From an uncultured Clostridia bacterium (GTDB lineage Bacteria; Bacillota; Clostridia; Christensenellales; Aristaeellaceae): 13,514 nucleotides of DNA. Below the pieces are notes generated by a model. The model ran no database searches, had not been told where the DNA came from, and worked only from the letters and a program-made list of their open reading frames with translations. This document shows, piece after piece, positions 1 to 7,339 of this stretch. The stretch covers positions 1 to 13,514 of the forward strand of contig CAKUFB010000046.1 in NCBI GenBank assembly GCA_934647145.1. Direction: 5' to 3'. The position numbers were made by a program, and so were the translations under genes. The stretch's first letter is position 1. Each line of letters opens with the position of its first letter.

Positions 1-172
1 GCTGACAGTTTCCGCTCTCCGGCTCTTTTCAGCCTACACATCTTCACTTTTCGGGGTCGAAATCAGAGATTTATCAAGAAATGCACCCTACCCATATTGG
101 CGAACTGTTTTTTTGAACCGCTGTACTTTCTTTTCAGGCGTGCAGACCTCCGCAGGCCGGTATATAAAGAGC
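1..172. other. gene-free left edge
   Basis: I see no coding region, RNA gene or convincing promoter here. The stretch is relatively A+T-rich and contains a run of seven T at about 109-115 with no adjoining strong stem. It lies beyond the terminator of the leftward kinase unit and is probably plain intergenic DNA belonging to whatever lies left of the window. Confidence 0.5.
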
Positions 173-214
173 AAAAGAGGCCTCCTGCTGTGCGATAAGA
201 AGCGCAGCAGGAGG
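173..214 (-). terminator. Rho-independent terminator of the regulator-kinase unit
   Basis: The arms CCTCCTGCTGTGC (181-193) and GCGCAGCAGGAGG (202-214) form a 13-bp stem with one G-T pair and an 8-base loop. Read on the minus strand, the stem is followed within a few bases by a TTTT run (plus-strand AAAA at 173-176). It lies about 43 bases past the stop codon of the histidine kinase gene, where a terminator for that unit is expected. On the plus strand the T-tract is missing, so it probably works in one direction. Confidence 0.8.
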
Positions 215-256
215 TTATCTGTATGGCATGAGAATACACGAAGCCAGAAGAGCCGG

Positions 257-1981
257 CTATTTTGAATAGGCTACCAGCATGGTAACCGTCATTCCGTTCG
301 CCTCGTTGCGGGAAACGGAGACGCCGTACCCATCGCCATAATAAAGCCGAATTCGTTGGTTGAGGTTTTTCAGGCCGTAGCTCTCGTCCTCGTGCGTTTC
401 CGGGGACGCAATGTGTTCCTGCAGCCGTTTCAGCGCCTCGTCTTTGATGCCGTAGCCGTTATCTTCTACGGTGATGCGAATGGTGTTATCCGCAGCGATT
501 TCGCCCCTCAGGTGCAGATAGTTGTCGGTTCGCTGAGCGTTGAACCCATGTTCAAAATAGTTCTCAATCAGCGGCTGGAGCACATTGCGAATAATCAGGC
601 AATCCAATATCTCCGTTGGAAAATCATAAACAATTTTCATCCTGTCGCCGTAACGCGCGCGAAACAGCTTCAGATAATGCTGGCTGAAGGCGAGCTCTTC
701 ATGTATGGAAATAATATGCCGCGAGCCGATCAGGCTGCGAAAAATCGTCGCCATATGCTGGATCAGCTCGGCGGTATCGTCGTCGCCGTTGCGCTCGCAG
801 CGTGAACGGAAAAGCTCCAGCGTATTATACAGGAAATGAGGATTGAACTTCGCCATCAGTTCTGCCATTTCATGATCTCGCTGCTTGAGTTCAAACTGAT
901 ACGACTGCTCCACCGTTCGCTGCAGACGTTCCGTCATTTTGTTAATCGCCAACGCGATATCGTTGAATCCGTCGTTGCGAAAATTGAAATCAAAGCGATA
1001 ATCCAGATGGTTTTCGCCAATTCGTTCCAGACCGCCGCTGATGACGGCAACCTCTCTGTTGACCAGTTCGATAATGAGCACGAAAAGCACGATTGTAACC
1101 AGCACGAACACCATCAGCAAAGCAATCAAACTGCCGATGCCGGCGCAGGAAATCTTGAAAAGCTCGCTTTTCTCCACCATAAAATAGCAAACCGACCGCC
1201 GCGGAGATTCGGCCAGCGGCTGGATGAACATGCGCTTTCCGTTTTCCAGCGTCACCGTGTTGATTTTCCGGGTTCCGGAGATTACCTCATCTCCGGCCGT
1301 TCCGTTATAATAAACGATGCTGTCGTTTTCGACGATCAGATACGTCAGGGATTCGAACACCGTTTCGTTTTGCCTGATAATGTCGTCAAATGATTGCGTG
1401 TCGAAGCCGAACAGCAGCCGCCCGCCTGACTTTGCCGAGGGCGCGCCGCCGGCGATGGCGAAGGTCTGCTCCGTACGATCCAACAGCCACACGGGTTTGC
1501 TGCCATAAACCTTCATGTGCGCGCCCGGCTCATGCAATTCCTCATGAAAAGGAAAGCCTTCCGTCAGCTCCTCCAGCCGTCCCGTGCCGACATAGTAAAT
1601 GTAATTCACGCTGCGCCCCGGCGCGTAGAGCGCCACCCAGCGGATCGCGTCTGCCTGAACCGTCAAACGCGACAGGACGAGCATCAGCTGCTGCTTTTCC
1701 ATGGGGCTGAGCACATGGCTGTCCGGAGCGGAAAAATAGGAATCGAGCACGGTATAGCTCTTTTCCTTTTCCGTAAAGACCGGCAGGTAATACCTCCAGA
1801 AGTTTTCCGTGAGGTTTTTATACTCCGCGCCCAAATAAATCAGCGTATTGTTCATCGAAGCGATATGCGCGTTTTTCCTGTTTTGATAATAAAAACCGCA
1901 CGTCAGCGTGCAGGCCATAATCAGGATGACGATATAAACCACCAGCACAATACGCAGCATTCTGTTGTTGCCGAATTTCAT
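257..1981 (-). CDS. YesM-like sensor histidine kinase
   Basis: This is a 574-residue membrane sensor kinase of the YesM (LytS-like, HPK7) type, which phosphorylates a partner regulator in response to an extracellular ligand, usually a sugar. Hydrophobic segments at about 9-30 and 277-305 bracket an extracytoplasmic sensing domain of roughly 245 residues. A HAMP-like linker follows (about 306-357). The kinase core has the phospho-acceptor motif FNPHFLYN with His382, the N-box IENYFEHG with Asn474, the ATP-lid motif DNGYG with Asp507, and a late glycine-rich YGLKNLNQRI box. The length is normal for the family. The gene starts 12 bases after the stop of the response regulator, so the two are co-transcribed. 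The ribosome binding site is poor (a GGGGG run), which suggests translational coupling. The ligand cannot be read from the sequence; the neighbouring operon suggests a pectin fragment. Confidence 0.93.
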   Translation of the reverse strand: MKFGNNRMLRIVLVVYIVILIMACTLTCGFYYQNRKNAHIASMNNTLIYLGAEYKNLTENFWRYYLPVFTEKEKSYTVLDSYFSAPDSHVLSPMEKQQLMLVLSRLTVQADAIRWVALYAPGRSVNYIYYVGTGRLEELTEGFPFHEELHEPGAHMKVYGSKPVWLLDRTEQTFAIAGGAPSAKSGGRLLFGFDTQSFDDIIRQNETVFESLTYLIVENDSIVYYNGTAGDEVISGTRKINTVTLENGKRMFIQPLAESPRRSVCYFMVEKSELFKISCAGIGSLIALLMVFVLVTIVLFVLIIELVNREVAVISGGLERIGENHLDYRFDFNFRNDGFNDIALAINKMTERLQRTVEQSYQFELKQRDHEMAELMAKFNPHFLYNTLELFRSRCERNGDDDTAELIQHMATIFRSLIGSRHIISIHEELAFSQHYLKLFRARYGDRMKIVYDFPTEILDCLIIRNVLQPLIENYFEHGFNAQRTDNYLHLRGEIAADNTIRITVEDNGYGIKDEALKRLQEHIASPETHEDESYGLKNLNQRIRLYYGDGYGVSVSRNEANGMTVTMLVAYSK

Positions 1982-1993
1982 TGTACGCCCCCG

Positions 1994-3496
1994 TCACAGT
2001 TCGGTTATGGGAAGATGGTACTGTGTGATTCGATATTTCGCCGGGGACATCCCCGTCTGTGCCTTGAAGCTTTTTACGAAATAGCTTGTAGAGGAAAAGC
2101 CCACGCGCGTGGCGATATCGTAAATCCGCAGCTCCGGATCGCGCAGCAGCCGTGAGGCGTGAACGATCCGCACGCGGGCAAGATACTCGTTAAAGAATAC
2201 GCCGGTTTCCCGCTTGAACAGGTGCCCCAGATACGCCGGGTTCATGCTGCGCTGTCCGCAAAACTCACGAATGGAAATGCCCGCCGCATACGTACTGCGG
2301 ATGTACTCCATTGCCAGATGAACGACGGGGTCAAGCGCTGTAAAAGCCTGGTCGGACGCCTGTCTGGTAATGAGCAGCAATTGCTCCAGCGCCTCGCGGA
2401 TTCCCTCCGTCCGCCTTACGCGCTCCAACCGTTCGCGATGGTCGAATACGCTGCTTTGCAGGCGCGCCGCCTGTGCCGGGTATTCTGTCAGCAGCGCGCG
2501 CGTACAGGCTTTCATGAAAAAAAGCAGCGCTTCAGTACGGTCTTCACAGGCCGCTTTCTGCGCATACCGCCCAATCTCCTCCCTCACGGAGGCCTCCCCG
2601 CGCACGTGCAAAAGCAGCAGCACGTCTTCATACACCGTCCCGCCGGGTGCATCCATCTTTTCCTCCTGTGCAAGCACAGGCTTCTCCGTACACGCCGCAT
2701 TCATTTCCAGTGAGTTCATCGCGCATTGATAGCTTTCCGCCAGCTCCTCCGCGTCGCTGATGACGGAACCGAGCGCAATCCGCACCTTTTCGGCGATCCC
2801 CGTTTCGCGCGCAAGCGCGTTCAGCCGCTGCGCAATGTCGGGCAGGTCAATCATCCTTCCGCCCAGAATCATCAGGGAATGCCCCTGATCATCCCGGCAA
2901 TGGTAAAGCGTGTACTCCGACCTGAATTCACGCTGGCATTTTTCAAGGAACGAGGCCAGTGAAACCGCCCCCCACCGCTGTATGCAGATAGACGCATATT
3001 CTGGCAGGTACAGATTTATCCCCAGATGCGTTGCGCGGTCTGCCAGCTCATCCGCCGAAATTGCACCGGTCGTCCAGCGCAGGAGGGTATTGCTATAGGT
3101 CAGCCATTGCTCACTGCGGTTGGAATAAATGTTTTCCAACGCGCGCTTGATGGTCTGCTCCAGCTCCTCCATTCCCAGCGGTTTGAGCAGATAATTCTCC
3201 ACGCCCAGGGAAATGGCCTCGCGGGCGTACTCGAACTCGTTATACGCGCTCAGCACGATGCAGTGCGTATCCGGACTGAACCTGCGGATATGGCGAATCA
3301 GCGTAAGCCCGTCCATTGCCGGCATGCGGATGTCTGCCACGACCAGCGAAATCGGCCGCTGTCTGGCCAGTATGAGCGCCTCTTCGCCGTTTCCGGCCGT
3401 CAGCACCGTCCCGACGCCGAGTTCCTGCCAGGAAATGCGGCTCTTCAGCGTTTCCAGCACGCTCGTTTCGTCGTCCGCAAGCAGCACAGTGAACAC
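1994..3496 (-). CDS. YesN-like AraC-family response regulator
   Basis: This 500-residue protein has an N-terminal receiver domain (about 1-120) and a C-terminal AraC/XylS double helix-turn-helix (about the last 100 residues). The receiver keeps the acidic pair Asp8/Asp9, phospho-acceptor Asp55 in VVADIRMP, Ser83 in VLSAYNEFEYA and Lys105 in LLKP. The DNA-binding part shows ISIREFCGQRSMNPAYLG and then LRIYDIATRVGFSSTSYF, a typical AraC signature. The middle (about 130-390) is the variable linker seen in YesN proteins. I chose GTG at 3496 because a GGAGG lies 9 bases upstream, the receiver domain begins there (VFTVLLADDE), and the in-frame ATG at 3541 lies upstream of the predicted promoter's -10 box. 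It is very likely the partner of the downstream kinase and the activator of the divergent transporter operon. Confidence 0.93.
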   Translation of the reverse strand: MFTVLLADDETSVLETLKSRISWQELGVGTVLTAGNGEEALILARQRPISLVVADIRMPAMDGLTLIRHIRRFSPDTHCIVLSAYNEFEYAREAISLGVENYLLKPLGMEELEQTIKRALENIYSNRSEQWLTYSNTLLRWTTGAISADELADRATHLGINLYLPEYASICIQRWGAVSLASFLEKCQREFRSEYTLYHCRDDQGHSLMILGGRMIDLPDIAQRLNALARETGIAEKVRIALGSVISDAEELAESYQCAMNSLEMNAACTEKPVLAQEEKMDAPGGTVYEDVLLLLHVRGEASVREEIGRYAQKAACEDRTEALLFFMKACTRALLTEYPAQAARLQSSVFDHRERLERVRRTEGIREALEQLLLITRQASDQAFTALDPVVHLAMEYIRSTYAAGISIREFCGQRSMNPAYLGHLFKRETGVFFNEYLARVRIVHASRLLRDPELRIYDIATRVGFSSTSYFVKSFKAQTGMSPAKYRITQYHLPITEL

Positions 3497-3531
3497 GGGC
3501 TTCGCCTCCTTCTCTCTTTTTGACCGGATTA

Positions 3532-3560
3532 AGTGTATCAATTTTTTATCAAAATGTCAA
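3532..3560 (-). promoter_or_regulatory. sigma-A promoter for the regulator-kinase unit
   Basis: On the minus strand there is a perfect -35 TTGACA (plus-strand 3555-3560), a 17-base spacer and a -10 TACACT (3532-3537) preceded by TGA, an extended -10. Transcription would start near 3525, about 29 bases before the GTG start at 3496. Confidence 0.75.
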
Positions 3561-3589
3561 CGCCGCGAAGAGCGGTTTTGAAAAATACA

Positions 3590-3617
3590 GTAATTTTTGA
3601 TACAAACCGTAATTTTT
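3590..3617 (+). promoter_or_regulatory. tandem direct repeat, probable AraC-regulator operator
   Basis: The nine-base word GTAATTTTT occurs at 3590-3598 and again at 3609-3617, same orientation, with starts 19 bases apart (nearly two helical turns). ATACA lies just before the first copy and four bases further from the second. The second copy ends four bases before the -35 box of the transporter promoter, the usual place for an AraC-type activator that contacts RNA polymerase. That the neighbouring response regulator binds here is inference. Confidence 0.5.
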
Positions 3618-3621
3618 TTCA

Positions 3622-3651
3622 TTTACATTCATCCCCTGAATCCGTTATACT
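3622..3651 (+). promoter_or_regulatory. sigma-A promoter of the transporter-lyase operon
   Basis: The -35 box TTTACA (3622-3627) and -10 box TATACT (3646-3651) are separated by 18 bases. The expected start near 3658 gives a leader of about 29 bases before the GTG start at 3687. The slightly off-consensus -35 and long spacer fit a promoter that needs an activator. Confidence 0.75.
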
Positions 3652-3686
3652 ATTTTTATCGAAGCAACGCAAAGGAGTGAAGTAAC

Positions 3687-4628
3687 GTGCGCAATCCTGC
3701 CCCAACGCGGGATCTTTCCCGACGGCGCGGCGCGAAGGCCGATTCGTTCAGGCTGTTCCTGTACGTGCTGCCCGGCATCCTGTTTGTTATCCTCTTCCGG
3801 TATATTCCTCTTTGGGGCTGGAGCTTCGCGTTCTTCCAGTATAAGCCGGGCATGAAGCTGGCGCAGTGCAAATTTGTGGGGTTCGATCACTTTACGCTGC
3901 TTTTCACCAACCCCATCATGCGCAATAACCTTTTCCGCGTCCTGCGCAATACCTTCGGCATTCATCTGCTCGGCTATCTCTTCTCGCCGCTGCCGATGCT
4001 GTTCGCCGTTTTTCTCAGCGAAATCCCGGCCAGGCGTTATCAGAAGCTGGTGCAGGTCGTTACCACGCTGCCCAACTTCATCAGCTGGGTGATCATGTTT
4101 TCGCTGGCGACGGCGCTGTGCGGCTCGAACGGCCTGATCAACACGCTCCTGCAAAACGCGGGCTCGGCCTCGCGCGTCAATATCCTCACCAGCAACAGGC
4201 ACGTCTGGCTCACGCAGGTGCTTTTGCAGACCTGGAAGTCCACCGGCTGGAACGCGATCATTTACTTCTCCGCCCTGGCGGGCATCGATCCGAGCCTGTA
4301 CGAAGCCGCGATGGTCGACGGCGCGGGGCGGATGCAGCGCATCTGGCATATCACGCTGCCCAACCTGATCCCGACCTTCTTCGTGCTGCTCATCATCAGC
4401 ATCGGCAATTTCCTCAACACGGGCATCGACCAATACATGGCCTTCGGCAACGCGCTGAACAAGCAGTATATCGAGGTGCTCGACCTGTATACCTACAACC
4501 TCGGCATTGGCAGCGGACAGATTTCCTTCGGCGTTGCCGTCGGCATTATGAAATCCGTCGTCGCGCTGGTGCTGTTTACAATGGCAAACACTGCCTCGAA
4601 GAAGGTTCGCGGCACGAGCGTGTTCTGA
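3687..4628 (+). CDS. ABC sugar transporter permease, LplB type
   Basis: This 313-residue membrane protein is the first permease of a carbohydrate-uptake ABC transporter of the LplB family, which often serves oligosaccharides and pectin fragments. It is strongly hydrophobic with about six membrane spans, the first at roughly 22-46. The cytoplasmic EAA loop that contacts the ATPase is seen at about 203-222 (YEAAMVDGAGRMQRIWHITL; Glu206, Gly212). It starts with GTG, with AAGGAG 9 bases upstream. It is the first gene of a four-gene operon, and the second permease follows after 15 bases. The divergent regulator gene also starts with GTG. The exact substrate is inferred only from the lyase gene further along. 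Confidence 0.92.
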   Translation: MRNPAPTRDLSRRRGAKADSFRLFLYVLPGILFVILFRYIPLWGWSFAFFQYKPGMKLAQCKFVGFDHFTLLFTNPIMRNNLFRVLRNTFGIHLLGYLFSPLPMLFAVFLSEIPARRYQKLVQVVTTLPNFISWVIMFSLATALCGSNGLINTLLQNAGSASRVNILTSNRHVWLTQVLLQTWKSTGWNAIIYFSALAGIDPSLYEAAMVDGAGRMQRIWHITLPNLIPTFFVLLIISIGNFLNTGIDQYMAFGNALNKQYIEVLDLYTYNLGIGSGQISFGVAVGIMKSVVALVLFTMANTASKKVRGTSVF

Positions 4629-4643
4629 TCGGAGGGAGAAAAG

Positions 4644-5549
4644 ATGGCTGAAATCAGCGTAAAGAAAAGCAGAATCACCGCGTCGCGCGAAGACAAAATC
4701 TTCTACGCCATTGCCTATGTCGTTTTCACCTTCGTGCTGCTGCTGTGCGCGTATCCGTTTTATTATCTGCTCATCGCCACAGTCAGCGATTCGCATCTTG
4801 TCGATCTGGGACAGGTGACGCTCTACCCCAAAGGCTTTCAGCTGACCAACTACGCCAAGGTGCTGAAGGTCGAGAACCTGCTCAATTCGGCGAAAATCAG
4901 CGTGCTGCGAACGGTTGTCGGTACGGTTTTGAGCGTGCTTTGCACGTCCTATATGGCGTATTTCTTCACGAAAGAAAACATGTGGGGCCGCAAGTTCTGG
5001 TACCGGCTGATCGTCGTGACGATGTATTTCTCCGCGGGCCTCATTCCGGGTTACCTAAACAACAAGATGCTCGGCCTGCTCAACACCTTTTGGATTTACA
5101 TCATCCCCGGCCTGATTTCCACCTACAACATGATTCTCGTCAAAACCTCGATTGAGGCGATGCCGGCGGAGCTGGAGGAATCGGCCTACCTCGATGGCGC
5201 GGGATATCTGCGGCGGCTCGCCTCCATCGTGCTGCCGCTGCAAAAGCCCATCATCGCGACGATCGCGCTGTTCATTGCCGTCAATCACTGGAACGATTTC
5301 TTCACCACCAAGCTGAACGTGACGAACCCGCGGCTTTACACGCTGCAGTTTCAGCTCTACGAGCTGCTCAATCAGGTTATCTCCGCTTCGGCGCAGATTG
5401 ACCTGCCCGAATCGCAGAACATGTCCATTTCGCCCAGCGGCATCCGCATGACGCTGACGGCGATCGTGCTCATCCCGATCATTCTGGTGTATCCCTTTAT
5501 TCAGAAATACTACGTCAAGGGCATTATGATCGGCGCGGTGAAGGGTTGA
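4644..5549 (+). CDS. ABC sugar transporter permease, YtcP type
   Basis: This 301-residue second permease of the same transporter belongs to the YtcP/MalG-like family, which pairs with LplB-type proteins. A first membrane span lies at about 19-43 and about five more follow. The EAA loop is at about 178-198 (EESAYLDGAGYLRRLASIVL; Glu179, Gly185), and the C-terminus (PFIQKYYVKGIMIGAVKG) is typical of this family. A GGAGGG ribosome binding site lies 6-7 bases before the ATG. The two permeases form the membrane channel. No ATPase gene follows, as is common in Bacillota, where one multitask ATPase (MsmX type) can serve many such transporters. Confidence 0.93.
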   Translation: MAEISVKKSRITASREDKIFYAIAYVVFTFVLLLCAYPFYYLLIATVSDSHLVDLGQVTLYPKGFQLTNYAKVLKVENLLNSAKISVLRTVVGTVLSVLCTSYMAYFFTKENMWGRKFWYRLIVVTMYFSAGLIPGYLNNKMLGLLNTFWIYIIPGLISTYNMILVKTSIEAMPAELEESAYLDGAGYLRRLASIVLPLQKPIIATIALFIAVNHWNDFFTTKLNVTNPRLYTLQFQLYELLNQVISASAQIDLPESQNMSISPSGIRMTLTAIVLIPIILVYPFIQKYYVKGIMIGAVKG

Positions 5550-5554
5550 TTTCA

Positions 5555-5569
5555 TGGCGCAAGGCGCCA
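5555..5569 (+). other. stem-loop between permease and binding-protein genes
   Basis: TGGCGC-AAG-GCGCCA is a perfect 6-bp stem with a three-base loop, starting five bases after the permease stop. An A-rich stretch and the binding-protein ribosome site follow. There is no T-tract, so it is not a normal terminator. Such stem-loops often mark RNA processing or protect the 5' end of the binding-protein segment, which must be made in excess. Confidence 0.5.
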
Positions 5570-5601
5570 CGAGATAGAAAAAAACATAGGGAGGAAACAA
5601 C

Positions 5602-7275
5602 ATGAAGACCATCAATCGAATCCTGGGACTGGTTCTCGCACTGGTGATGCTGCTCTGCGCAGCCGGCTTCGTCCAGGCTGAAGAGCAGAAGCTCACCACC
5701 ATCACCCTCTATCCGCAGAACGGCAACCTGACCAGCGGCAAGCTGAGCGGCTGGATGGGCGATTACGTCGCCGAACACTACGGCCTCGAAATCGAAGTCT
5801 GGGCTTATTCCGACGATAAGACCAACGCCATCCTCGCCAGCGGCGACCTGCCGGATATCATGTACGTGAACGGTAATATCTACGAAACCATGATCAATTC
5901 CGGCATGCTGCTCAACCTCGAAGGCTACCTCGACCAGATGCCCAATGTCCAGGCGAAGGAGAATCTGCCTGTCGCGCTGAACTACGTGCGCCAGTATAAG
6001 AGCGCCGGCACGGGCGAGCTGTGGTTCCTGCCTCTCAGCGTTGGCACGGCTGACGGTTCCGGCGACGAAACCGAGCGCAACGCGCTGCGCCTGAACTGGG
6101 AATTCTACGAAGGCATCGGCTGCCCCGAGTTCCACGATATCTGGGAGCTGATCCCCGTGATGAAGCAGATGCTCGAAAAGTATCCCTCCGGCAATCCGAC
6201 CGGCACGAACCAGAGCAAGAACTATGGCACCGTGCTCAATTCCGGTTCGGATACCACCTACTGGGGCAACGCGCAGATGCCCTATGTGTGGTGCGGCTAC
6301 GACGTATTCAACCTGCCCTACATGCTCGAAACGAACATGATCGAAGGCACCTATAAGTCCATCCTCGACAGCGACAGCAAGTATCACGAAATCCTCAAGT
6401 GGTACAACACGCTTTATCGCGAAGGCCTGATGGATCCCGATTCCATCAACCTCGACCGGCCCACCCAGAAGGCGAAGGTGGACGGAGGCAACGTCATGGT
6501 TCCCTCCGGCACCAACCCCGGCTGGCGTCAGCAGTATTATCAGTACATGCTGGACGATACCCGCGTCTTCTATCCGGACGTGAGCACCTACGGCGCTGTC
6601 GGCATTGGCATCAACGCCAAGACCGCCAAGCTGGAGGGCTGCCTGAGGTTCCTCGATATGCTGGCAAGCCCCGATGATTATCTCGTTTTCCGTGCCGGCC
6701 CCGAAGGCGAACAGTGGTATCTGGCCGATGACGGCCACGTTTACCTGACCGAGAAGAAAATCGAATGCATCAAAAACAATACCCCCTTTGTCTTCTCCGA
6801 CGGCTCTGAATACCTGCTCTGGAACACGGCCTGGATTACCTACTATGGCGAAAAGACCAGCTATACTGATAAGGATGGCAATTTCCTTCCCGTCAACATG
6901 AACGGCTGGAAAGAATTCCAGGCGCTGAACATGACTGCTCCGACATACCTCAAATGGCATGAAACCGTCGGCTACGACACCTGGGTCGACTGGCTTGATG
7001 CGGAGAACCGCTACTATCGCACCAGCCCGCTGCAGGATGTTCATACCTTCGCCACACTTCCGGACGACATGATGAAGCTGACCAACGACGCGATTCGCGA
7101 CGTAATCGTCGCCGCCAGCTGGCAGATGGTCTATTCCGAAACCGACGAAGCCTTCGACACGATCTGGGAACAGATGGTTGCGGATGCGAAGGGCCTCGGC
7201 GCGGAAGATATCATCGCCTGGCGTCTTTCCGACCTCGAAGCCGCCCTTGCCAAGCGCGACGCGCTGGCTGAATAA
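5602..7275 (+). CDS. extracellular sugar-binding protein of ABC transporter (LplA-like)
   Basis: This 557-residue protein is the solute-binding component that captures oligosaccharides outside the cell and passes them to the two permeases encoded just upstream. The N-terminus has a signal peptide (about 1-26; KTINR, then a hydrophobic core, then VQA before EEQK). Cys19 sits in VMLLCAAG, but the residues before it do not make a canonical lipobox (Leu at -1), so lipid anchoring is doubtful. The mature part, with early motifs such as SGDLPDIMYVNG and many aromatic residues, matches the long, roughly 500-570-residue binding proteins that accompany LplB/YtcP permeases. A GGGAGGAA ribosome site precedes the ATG. 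Hairpins lie on both sides of the gene. The ligand is not readable directly; acidic pectin oligomers are the contextual guess. Confidence 0.9.
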   Translation: MKTINRILGLVLALVMLLCAAGFVQAEEQKLTTITLYPQNGNLTSGKLSGWMGDYVAEHYGLEIEVWAYSDDKTNAILASGDLPDIMYVNGNIYETMINSGMLLNLEGYLDQMPNVQAKENLPVALNYVRQYKSAGTGELWFLPLSVGTADGSGDETERNALRLNWEFYEGIGCPEFHDIWELIPVMKQMLEKYPSGNPTGTNQSKNYGTVLNSGSDTTYWGNAQMPYVWCGYDVFNLPYMLETNMIEGTYKSILDSDSKYHEILKWYNTLYREGLMDPDSINLDRPTQKAKVDGGNVMVPSGTNPGWRQQYYQYMLDDTRVFYPDVSTYGAVGIGINAKTAKLEGCLRFLDMLASPDDYLVFRAGPEGEQWYLADDGHVYLTEKKIECIKNNTPFVFSDGSEYLLWNTAWITYYGEKTSYTDKDGNFLPVNMNGWKEFQALNMTAPTYLKWHETVGYDTWVDWLDAENRYYRTSPLQDVHTFATLPDDMMKLTNDAIRDVIVAASWQMVYSETDEAFDTIWEQMVADAKGLGAEDIIAWRLSDLEAALAKRDALAE

Positions 7276-7293
7276 GCAATAAAACGAATCTGC

Positions 7294-7316
7294 GGGGGCT
7301 TCGCGCTGAAGCCCCC
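7294..7316 (+). other. GC-rich stem-loop downstream of binding-protein gene
   Basis: GGGGGCTTC (7294-7302) and GAAGCCCCC (7308-7316) form a perfect 9-bp stem with a 5-base loop, 18 bases after the stop of the binding-protein gene. No T-run follows and the ribosome site of the next gene begins about nine bases later. It is more likely a 3'-end stabiliser or partial attenuator that lowers lyase expression relative to the binding protein than a full terminator. Confidence 0.6.
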
Positions 7317-7339
7317 CGATCAGCAAAGGAGAGAGAACA

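Noticed and set aside
3497..3541. Upstream ATG start (3541) for the response regulator
   Set aside because: It lies upstream of the predicted -10 box (3532-3537), lacks a ribosome site, and adds residues before the receiver domain. GTG at 3496 has a GGAGG at good spacing.
3645..4796. A 383-codon minus-strand open frame opposite the first permease
   Set aside because: Its composition is charged and repetitive, as expected for the antisense of a membrane protein, and it covers the operon promoter.
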